Assembly (NCBI GenBank): GCA_036872755.1
Contig: JAVHNS010000010.1
Location: 1,302,001-1,366,000, forward strand
Source: Orbilia blumenaviensis
Taxonomy: Eukaryota > Ascomycota > Orbiliomycetes > Orbiliales > Orbiliaceae
Direction of reading: 5' to 3'
Length of the DNA stretch: 64,000 bases
Shown here: positions 55,828-64,000 of the stretch, piece after piece
Position numbering within the stretch: position 1 is the first letter of the stretch
How the letters are laid out: each line of letters begins with the position of its first letter
The notes under the pieces: generated by a model
What the model saw: only the letters and a program-made list of their open reading frames with translations
Databases searched by the model: none
What the model was told of the DNA's origin: nothing
Made by a program: the position numbers and the translations under genes

Positions 55828-57459
55828 TTAGAGATACAGGCCCTCGGGTTCACCTTCAGTCTTAGTCTTCAGCACCCGCTCTCTGGCACTCCGGAAATCC
55901 GCCATCTGCACCCTCATACGGCGTTCTCTGAGGGCCAGCAGACCGGCTTCCGTACATATAGCTTTGATATCAGCACCAGACAGGTCATCCTTCTGGGAGA
56001 TAAACTCATCCAAATCAACGTCCTCCGCGAGCGACATCTTCGAGGTGTGAAGAGTAAAGATCTTTCGTTTTGTGTTCTCTGTAAATTCTATGTTAGTGAA
56101 ATCCTTTGAAAAAAAAAAAAAAAAAATGAAAAAAAAAGACATTGTTTAGCGAGTATGCGGAACTTACGATCTGGGTTTTCGAACAAGATCTTTCTATCTA
56201 TTCTACCCGGTCTAATCAAAGCCGGGTCTAGGGTATCGATCTTGTTCGTGGCCATAATAACCTTGACATCACCCCGATCATCGAAACCGTCGAGCTGGTT
56301 AAGAAGCTCCAACATGGTCCTCTGGATTTCCCTCTCTCCACCGCTAGTACTTTCGTATCTCTTTGTTCCAATAGCGTCGATCTCGTCTATAAACACGATA
56401 CTGGGTGCGTGTTCAGCTGCAACCTGGAAGATTTGTCGAACTAAGCGAGGCCCGTCTCCAAGATATTTTTGGATAAGTTCGGATCCAACGATACGTAAGA
56501 AAGTAGCGGATGTCTGATTTGCCACGGCTTTTGCGAGTAATGTTTTTCCAGTACCGGGAGAACCATATAAGATAACACCTTTTGGTGGTTTGATACCCAT
56601 TTCTTCGTATAACTCCGGATGCAACAAGGGGATTTCGACAGCCTCACGGACTTCCTGGATTTGTTGTTCAAGGCCACCAATGTCGGCATAGGATTCGGTG
56701 GGGGCTTTATCGAGCTTCATAACTGTGATTAAGGGATCAGAAGCTTCGGTAAGCACACCAACGATGCTGACGGATTTGTGATGAAGAAGAACAGTAGCAT
56801 TTGGCTCGAGGAGATCTTTATCGACGAAGGACATGATGGAAACGTAATATCTAGGCGTTGTGGTGTTAGAATAGCCATGTTATGATTAAATTTCAAGTTT
56901 ACTAACTCAGGGCCAGTGGCGGACGAAACAATAGCGTGATCATCATCAATCATCTCCTCGAGATTTCCAACACCCATAGGGCTACCACGCATGTCATCCA
57001 CACGCATCCGTTCTTCGGCAGCACGGTCGTCGGTAGTACCGGTGGGCTTCAAGGCTTCCTGGTTCTGGACGAACTCCTCCTCGAGGAGCAAATGATCCTT
57101 AATACGTTCCATTCGGAGCATCTTTAACTTGCATCGAGCATTTGGATAGACGGTAGGAAGCTTGGAGGTGGCATCGGGACCTTGCGAACGTCTCTTCTTG
57201 CGACCTGGGCGCGGTGGGGGTGGTGGCGGCTCGTACTTTGGCTTATCTTTCTGTGGTTTTCCAAGATATCAGCGAACCGCAACAGTACTCCAAGCTAGGC
57301 ATTTTAAACTGGATCTATACCTTCGCGTCCTTGCCATCTTTATCGCCAGGAGGGCCGCCTGGGCCCATGCCAGATTGCGTATTACCCTAGAGGTTCCCCT
57401 GTGTTAGCTTTGAAGCTGGAGCTGAAGCTGAGCATCGTTGCTGCATTCCATCATACCAT
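55828..57459 (-). CDS. rpt2: 26S proteasome regulatory ATPase Rpt2 (subunit 4)
   Basis: AAA+ ATPase of the 19S base ring that unfolds ubiquitinated substrates and opens the 20S gate. Five exons on the minus strand: 57459-57457 (ATG only), 57386-57321, 57250-56907, 56850-56168 and 56078-55828, giving 448 aa; all splice ends and frames fit. The protein starts MGNTQSG, the N-myristoylation site known for Rpt2. A basic/Pro-rich linker and N-terminal coiled coil follow, then the OB domain. Walker A is GSPGTGKT (234-241) and Walker B is IVFIDEID (Asp293-Glu294), followed by the SRH ([14 protein letters not shown]). The C-terminus Leu-Tyr-Leu is the HbYX motif that docks into the 20S alpha ring. Splitting after the initiator ATG is unusual but supported by the conserved next residues. 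Intron 4 holds a long poly-A tract (plus strand) near 56109-56126. Confidence 0.96.
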
Positions 57460-58141
57460 GACGCGTTTCTTTGTCTATAAATATGGTATATGAAGATTAG
57501 GTGGTATTAGTATGTTGTATCAGAAGCGGCTACAAGTCCGAGGCCGTGGTGATGGTATTTCGAGATGTGGGTCGTGGAGGTTGGTGGAGGCACGCTATCG
57601 TCGGTCCTTGAAGCTTGCGTACTGGCTCATGGTTGGTCAGCATCCTCAGCACGTGACCGTTAGAAGACCACACATTCAACACAATACTCAATCCGGCCAA
57701 AATATTAAATATGCATGTATATTCCAAGATCTTCAATCTTGAAGATGATCTTGAAAGTCCATTAAATGCCAGATATTATAGAACAAATGAACTGTCCATC
57801 AGGTTTAATCGGACCAAGATCTACCAAATATAGTGTTTATTTAAAATAGACATGATAAATTGTACTACACATGATACTATATACCTTATACCTATATCCC
57901 TCTCAGTATGGGCTCTGTCTCTTTGTATATCCTACACATAGCTCCGGCCTCCGAGCCAGTCTGTCTTATTCCCGAAGAACAACTCCCATACGTTCAGCAT
58001 TACTACTCATACTATCGTCCGATCAGCTTAATCGTATTGTTTAAGTCTCTACTCGTTTTGAAGCTATAACTACTACTCAATACTTCTTTTATTAAATCAC
58101 CGTTCCTTGAAAATTAGGCCCAAAACGCTCCGGCTATTACA
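57460..58141. other. Divergent promoter region of Rpt2 and the 415-aa protein gene
   Basis: 680 bp between divergently transcribed genes. AGGTGG/GGTGG-like sequence occurs near 57501 and 57590. The proteasome-specific PACE/Rpn4 element was not clearly recognised. No coding signal. Confidence 0.4.
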
Positions 58142-59456
58142 ATGACACTTCCAACAGTGCCATGTCCCGCACTTGGGTCACACTTCGACCTCGGCTTGAG
58201 TAAACAGCTACGGAAAAAAGATTACTCAAACGTGGTTGGCTGGGATACTAACTACTGCAAGCCTGGTTTTTGTTCGCACAATACGCCTTGTCCGAATACC
58301 AGTGGACTCCCTCGACTTGCTCCTCCATTACGATGGACTCGCTCTCAGGTAACTAGGTTGAGCGAACTCATAGAGACAAAGGGTAGGGCTATAAAGATGA
58401 TTGAAGAGAAGGAAATGAAGATCGAGAAAACTCGGTTGTCAAGAGCTCAGCGTTTAAAGCAGAGGCGTGTACGCTCTCGTTTATTCCGATCAGATGCATC
58501 TTGCTCAGAGACATCTGAAGACGAAGACTTTGAAACACCGGTACCTACGAATAACATCCATAACACAGATTGCAGTTGCTCCCAACAAGTGCCCAGAACG
58601 GAACAATTGCAGCGGCATAGGCTCCTGGAGATCTATCTTAACGTCCCACGTTATTTTGATCGCTTGCTTTTGGGATACTCTCAATCTGAGCAAGCTCAGC
58701 TTGAAGGTAATACCCACCCGAAATTTATATTTAGAATCTTTCAAATCACTAACTCGGAATTTCGTACACTTAGGGTCTGCTGGACGCATGCTTTCTTTTG
58801 ATAGAAAGGCAGGGTGTAAACCGTCTTACATACTTGACAGGGCACCAACCAGGCACAAAATCCTTAAAGATATCACAAACCTAGAGTACGGTAAGATGAT
58901 GATCAAAAATACTACATCTCCAGCTCCAGAGGCCGGTTCGCCCAATATAACCCCAACAATCGTCTCCCCAACAATTTCAATATCTGATCCTAGGGAATCA
59001 AGTATCAGTAACAACGAAGAGAATTATCCCACTGGCAAAACCCTACAGAAATATTATATCTTGAACATCATCCACAGCACATCCAGCTGGACGGCTAAAA
59101 GGGCCATAGGGTTTAATTCATGGTCTCAGCTCCAGTCTCGTATCACCAACCACATTAATGCCGTTGCGCAGGTTCTTGATATCGATACCGAACCAAAAAT
59201 TGTCAACAAATTCGCTTCTAACAAACCCGGATGGCAAAGACAAGTGTACAAAGTCGAATTGCAGCCCGACCTTCCGGGGAGTTCGCGCATCGTAGAAGTC
59301 GCACATGATTATATCACTGGAAAGCTGAAAGATCAACACGGCAACGGAAGTGGACGTGAACGGGCTACCAGCGAGCCGTGCCGTGGTGAACAGGCCAATC
59401 ATGATCTATTAGAGCATTGGGAATCCTGGGTTACAGTCACTGGTCTCTATTCTTGA
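58142..59456 (+). CDS. Hypothetical protein, 415 aa, basic central segment
   Basis: Two exons, 58142-58706 and 58774-59456, joined across a 67-nt intron (GTAATA..TTAG) in frame. The N-terminus has a Cys-containing segment (NYCKPGFCSHNTPC). Residues about 75-115 are a charged helix ending in a strongly basic run (RAQRLKQRRVRSRLFR), a possible nuclear-localisation or nucleic-acid contact. A Ser/Glu-rich linker and a His/Asn/Cys segment follow. The C-terminal half is Pro/Ser/Thr-rich (SPAPEAGSPNITPT) and then a predicted folded end (KTLQKYYILNIIHSTSSW, then AVAQVLDIDTEPKIVNKF). No signal peptide, membrane span or known domain. Probably lineage-specific; function not assigned. Confidence 0.72.
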
Positions 59457-59475
59457 ACTTTTATTAATTTCGTGT

Positions 59476-59518
59476 CACACACACGCACACACACACAGAG
59501 AGAGGGGGGAGAGAGACA
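59476..59518. repeat. CA then GA microsatellite
   Basis: A CA array (with one CG interruption) passes into a GA/G-rich array, 20 bp after the stop codon of the 415-aa protein gene, so it lies in its 3' UTR. Confidence 0.85.
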
Positions 59519-61714
59519 GATGGACGGGCTTGTACGAGACATTTCTATACCCAATAGATATTCTGGGGCTGTGGCAGAGACCCGGTTTTCATTTATGGCC
59601 GAAAACGTTCTTGGGGTCGAAATCAGTTTGATCCAAAGCTTTGGGAAATAAAATAGTCTGCCACGCTAACGTTATCCCACTCCAGCACTAGCTAGTATTT
59701 CTTCTTTTGTTTTAATTCTGCAGCCCGGCAAAGCAAGAACGCCCCATTCGCATTCGCACCGCACCCTCGTCAGCTGGAATTAAGGCTATAGGCGAATATG
59801 CCTTCCCTGCTTTCAGCGATATCTGTCAATCCGCGGAAGACCCTTTTTTTCCCACGCGAGACTATTACTTTCGCGTTTTTTGTTTATTTCTTGTTCTGGT
59901 GTCAGGAAATTCTGACAGCCAACACCTAGTGCTTGAAGAGTTATCCGCATCCGTCCCTTCACACGTTGCTATCCCGCAAACCATTCGCATTGCAGTCAAC
60001 TTGAATTCCAGTCTTCTTTTCAGCTGCAGCTGAGTTTTTTTTTTTTTTTTTGGTCCACCTAGCTATCAGACGACACCAGGGACTGTCTCTAAATCACAAT
60101 AATACATAATAATCGCCGCTGTGTAATGACTGAATACAAAGGATTTGGAAGGAAAATGAAAAAAAAAAGAAAACACAGCCTATATTTTGTTTTTGTCCGA
60201 TTCATGGCCTTTCCACCGCATGCGTGTAATCATGAGATACTCCCATGAACCCAGTTGCAACTTCTCATCATCACTAGCTTATGCCCCCGACGTCCGACCC
60301 GCGCCCTCCATTATGCATGTCGCAATTTTTTTTGTTGAACATCAATCAACAGGTCTCAATTGCCGAACAAACCAAGAGGGGAGATAGAGAGAGGCGACTC
60401 GATCTCACCAATCAGAATGCCTGACTTCGTCATCATTTTTACTTTTCGAGGCTAACATTTTAATTCATCGCTGTTTAAGCTTGAGATCGCTTTTTTAATA
60501 TACGCATTGATCTGAATAAACATCATATGCTGGCATGCCGAAGCACGTACATATGTCCATGCCCGCGAAGAAGTAAAAAAGTAGCGAGGAATGTGGCTGA
60601 CGTCCTTCCATCCCTCTCCTTCCTTGAAATCCTGACAGACAAGACAGCCTTTAGCGAACATGGAATGAATGAAGGGATAAACGTACAGACACAGCCAGAA
60701 AAGTAAGAAAAGAACATCACAGGATGAACTTGAACTAGAGACGGAAACGAAAAAAAACAATAGAGTTCTAGATCCGGTATTCAGACTAGGCAGAGCCCCC
60801 ACAAAAGACCCTTGTCTCATTGATCAACAGACCTCGTTTTTGACTCGTTCGCAGTAAAAAGGTATCTTGGAGGCGAAAGTGTGAACCATAGCCAAAAGCC
60901 CAGGTCATGCTTTTTGACAGTACCTGCATTGAAGCTTGGTCGATCTAGGCTAGCATCGTTAACCCCGCCAATCGAAGACAACTGCTGCATTTTCGCACAT
61001 AGGCGAATTTCCATCCCAAAAGAGAGAACGAAAAGAAAAAAACGGAAGCTAAGAGAAGAAAAAAAATTATTGGGACCCGCCTTAAAAAAAAAAAAAGTTT
61101 CCAATTCGGAGGGGCTTGTGCATGTATAAAAAGGGCTGGGTTGGGATAATATCCTTCCGGCTTCTCTTGCCCACGACCCAGCTGCCTACCTTGCCTGCCT
61201 ACTCCCTCTTCGATGCACATTGAAACTTTAAGGTTTCCACAGGAAAACCTCGCGATATTAATCATCTTTGTGTAACCCCCATTTCTTCTCCACCCCACCA
61301 CAGCTGCAGACTAAAGGGGAAAAAACCCGAAAGGAAACGCGGGAACGGGAACGGGAATCTTATATATCTACATATCAAAAAAAGGGAGATTTTCTTTTTT
61401 CCTCCTTTTGTATCCTTCTTGTCTGAGGGGTGAAGGGTTACGGCGGCGGGCTTTTCTTCCCTTGTCGTATACGGTTTTATCGAAATTTCGAGGGAAGGGG
61501 TGGGCAGCAAGCCGCTGAGCCTCCAATCGCACACCGCAATTGCGAGAGTAAGAGTTCCGACGGACGGCTGCACCGTTTTTCTACCTTTTTTGTAACCCGT
61601 TAGCGTTGGCTGCAGATTGAGCCACTTGACTTTCGGGCTCCTTTCTTTTTTTTTTTTCTCTTCTATTTTCTTCTCTCGTATTCTGACTCAAGGCCGGTAT
61701 TTTGGGTTTGTCCC

Positions 61715-61724
61715 TTTATATAAG
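61715..61724 (+). promoter_or_regulatory. TATA-like element upstream of the 160-aa protein gene
   Basis: TTTATATAAG about 230 bp before the ATG at 61955; position fits a core promoter with a leader of about 200 nt. Confidence 0.35.
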
Positions 61725-61954
61725 ACACAAGTTTCAACCAGATACCTGACCTGGTTTAATAAACGGAGTCGAACGTTCTGTGATATTAATATGCAAACAC
61801 ATTTTTTTTGTCACAAACACATATTTTGAAATCTCGCCAACTACAACGTAACATCAGTTATATTTTGATATCGATATCCACTGCCCTACGACTGGTTAGA
61901 AGAATTTACATACTAGACACTAGACCTCGACGCATAATACACACCAAGAAGAGA

Positions 61955-62601
61955 ATGTCAAGATCAAGCATCTCAGTATCAAGCATGTCCGACACAGATT
62001 CTTTCCCATCAAGTAAGTTCAATACAATACTATCCCGCAGAATACCATAATTTTAAACAATTATAATTTAAGATAAAATAAATACAAAGATAAATAAAAT
62101 AAGATAAAATAAAAAGATAAAATAGAATGCGGAAATAGAAGTGGTACCAAAACTAACCGCGAATATTTGCTTCCAGCGCCAACCACCCCGACCACCCAGT
62201 ACACACTCTCCTCCAAAACAGTGACCACAATCACAATAATAAACCCTACCCCTCACCCCCTCCAAGCCATCAAAAACAACCACGGCTGGAACCACCTCCA
62301 AGACCCCATCTGTCCAAATTCGGATGGAACATTAGTGCTGCACTCCCCAAACACTGGAAAAGCGGCATATATTCTCGGAGACACTGGCGATGTCATCGAG
62401 GTTGCAGTGGGGATGGGCGATGATCCGACGGTTAAGCTGTGTCCTGAGTTTGGAGGAGGCGAGAACGCGGTTTTAAAGGGCGTGATGAAGGAGCCTGGGC
62501 ATTTTGTGTACAGGTTGCCAGAAATCGTACATATAAGTCCTGTGGTTTCCGTGGAAGGTGAGGGGGAAGAAGTGCTTAATCATTTCAATCCCTGCTTCTG
62601 A
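61955..62601 (+). CDS. Hypothetical protein, 160 aa
   Basis: Exons 61955-62012 and 62177-62601 join in frame across a 164-nt AT-rich intron (GTAAGT..TTCCAG). The protein opens with a Ser-rich stretch (MSRSSISVSSMSDTDSF) and a Thr/Pro linker. A beta-rich middle follows (TVTTITIINPTPHPLQ, then GTLVLHSPNTGKAAYILGD), and a Gly/Glu-rich end. No signal peptide, membrane span or family recognised. The first exon is short and rests on the consensus donor and frame alone. If it is wrong, the second exon still encodes about 140 codons. Confidence 0.6.
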
Positions 62602-63485
62602 TTGGATTTGATGGCTATCGCTGTCTCGGCTCGGTGTTTGGAGGGTTTAATGATGGTTTATCCGTCACACATATTTTACTGAAGGTCTTCACGAATCCTG
62701 ACCGATTGGGGTTAATCAAGGGAGGGGTTTATACATACATGCGTGGAGTTTTGTTTATGATAGGGGCCAGCGCAGGAATGGTACACATTTTATTGGAGTT
62801 CGTTTGGGTCTTTTATTTTCTTTCCATGGAGGTGGCTTGTCCTTTTTGAATTGTAATTACCAAAGCATTTAGTTATGTCTAACGAAGGTCAACGAATCTA
62901 AGCATCCAATATTTCAACGATTAAAAAAAAAAAAAAAAGAGTTCTATTAGCAAATACGTGGGTATCATAGTCTCGGTCCTCGTGGGTATCTGTGAAAGCA
63001 GTGGCAATGGCGCGGAAAGGTATGAAGGGTATCGAAAGAAGCGATCAAAGTCCAGAAGCATTATACTAGGTAGTGAAGCCTGTATGAGTGCCTAATAAAA
63101 GGAAACTTGCTGTGTTCACGAGGCTGTTGCAAATAAGAAAACGAAAAAGGGAAACCAGGAAGAGAATAGAGTCAAACAAAAAGGAGTCCTACTAGTTCCC
63201 CGGAAATTAATATGCAAATACGGGACCTATATACTGAAAGAACCATCATGATAAACGCCAGAATCGCAGCACAATAAACAGAAAAGGGGAAAAATATGGA
63301 AATTCGTCCTGCCAATAATTCCGAGCGACGCCTCCTATATAAATGCAGAATATATCAAAGATATGCAACAGCCCAACAAAACGATAAACACCACCGCAGT
63401 ACCAACTTTTGTTAAGTGCGCGATCTCGCAGAAACCTAGATGAAAAAATTTTAAGTAAATGATAGAAAACTATGAAAAGAAGGGT
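62602..63485. other. Convergent intergenic region
   Basis: 3' flanks of the 160-aa protein gene and the Arg/Ser-rich gene. An A16 run lies at 62923-62938. An open frame of 71 codons at 62634-62849 is not convincing. Confidence 0.5.
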
Positions 63486-64000
63486 TCAGCGTCTGCCCCG
63501 AGGACTGGAAGGTCGCTGCGTATGCGTATATCTCGAGCGTTCTGGGTCTTGCCGTCGAGGAGGAGAATTTCCTCGAGACCGTGACTGCATGTGAGGGGGA
63601 GCCTGCCCGCGAGAGCGTTGTGATCCCTGATGGTGGGATGCAGACCCCATTCTCTGATCACGAGCATCATCGGCCGGCCTATGAGATCGGGAAGATTGCC
63701 CCGTGCGCGGTTGCGAAATCATCCGGCTGATACTGTCTGGCCGAGATCTTTCATTTTGTCTATGCCCAGGTCTGTCACTAAGTGGGGCGGTAGGGGTCTA
63801 AACTGATATTAGTACACTGGCCGAGGAATTATTAGGTATAATGTTTTGCTTACAGGTGGATTTTGGAAGCTACTGTCGGAGTCCCGCTGGCTCGGGAGAA
63901 CATGTGGTGAGGCGTGACTGGGTAGGACTAGTGGGGATGGAACGGGTACGGGACCGGCTGTTTGATCTCTCTTAAGCTAGAGATAACCTTATTAGCATAT
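63486..64000 (-). CDS. Arg/Ser-rich protein, partial (3' end only)
   Basis: The last two exons of a gene that continues beyond the window: 63976-63854 and 63797-63486, in frame across a 56-nt intron (GTAAGC..TTTAG). An acceptor with a CTAAT branch at 63977-63992 shows that an intron lies at the window edge. The visible 144 residues are disordered in type. They begin Pro/Val/Ser-rich and end in Arg/Ser/Pro/His-rich sequence (SRSRGNSPPRRQ, then RPSSPRGRR). This suggests an RNA-binding or splicing-type protein, or a generic disordered tail. No domain is visible, so function is not assigned. Confidence 0.6.

Larger units (their letters stand above)
59457..61954. other. Intergenic region with simple repeats and C/T-rich tracts
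   Basis: 2.5 kb without a supported gene. Contains a mixed CA/GA microsatellite at 59476-59518, several A and T runs (near 60036, 61071-61096 and 61646), and C/T-rich sequence that may be a long leader for the small gene at 61955. Open frames here are low-complexity (Phe- or Arg/Lys-rich). Confidence 0.5.

Overview
This window is nuclear DNA of a filamentous ascomycete (Pezizomycotina). Genes have short GT..AG introns of mostly 40-120 nt with CTAAY-type branch points. The eukaryotic genes include a 26S proteasome ATPase, a mitochondrial 5-aminolevulinate synthase with heme-regulatory CP motifs, a CFEM-like surface protein and several F-box proteins. Gene density is low, about 18 supported genes in 64 kb, and the intergenic DNA is AT-rich with many TATA-like tracts and homopolymer runs. 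A local F-box family recalls gene-poor early-diverging classes such as Orbiliomycetes or Pezizomycetes, but the class cannot be fixed from this sequence alone.

Layout. 2.7-5.8 kb: a peroxisomal-type citrate synthase (six exons) converges with an enoyl-CoA hydratase/isomerase-family gene; both end in PTS1-like tripeptides. 8.6-10.9 kb: ALA synthase behind a long pyrimidine-rich leader. 10.9-18.5 kb: mostly non-coding, except a candidate small secreted cysteine-rich protein at 16.3-16.8 kb. 18.5-20.4 kb: a ten-exon aldo-keto reductase of the pyridoxal-reductase-like type. 21.05 kb: tRNA-Asn(GUU), minus strand. 22.6-24.9 kb: a probable DUF8004 protein. 26.7 kb: a small thioredoxin. 28.2-30.4 kb: F-box protein 1, with an acidic and collagen-like tail. 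32.7-33.7 kb: a decayed F-box/LRR gene. 35.8-37.8 kb: a secreted 5'-nucleotidase-like metallophosphoesterase. 38.3-39.7 kb: a histone-H1-like Lys/Ala/Pro protein with a DUF7726-like domain. 43.4-44.3 kb: a membrane protein with two CFEM-like modules. 45.9-48.1 kb: a polytopic membrane protein. 49.0-50.5 and 52.5-54.1 kb: divergent F-box proteins 2 and 3. 54.7-55.5 kb: a promethin/LDAF1-type lipid-droplet protein. 55.8-57.5 kb: proteasome ATPase Rpt2. 58.1-59.5 kb and 62.0-62.6 kb: unrecognised proteins. 63.5-64.0 kb: the 3' end of an Arg/Ser-rich protein running off the window.

No biosynthetic cluster, CRISPR, prophage-like element or intact transposon was seen. The strongest themes are a two-gene peroxisomal neighbourhood, a locally expanded F-box family caught at different stages of decay, and several lineage-specific secreted or membrane proteins. 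All exon-intron structures were read by eye from splice consensus, frame continuity and remembered family motifs; no alignment or search was run.
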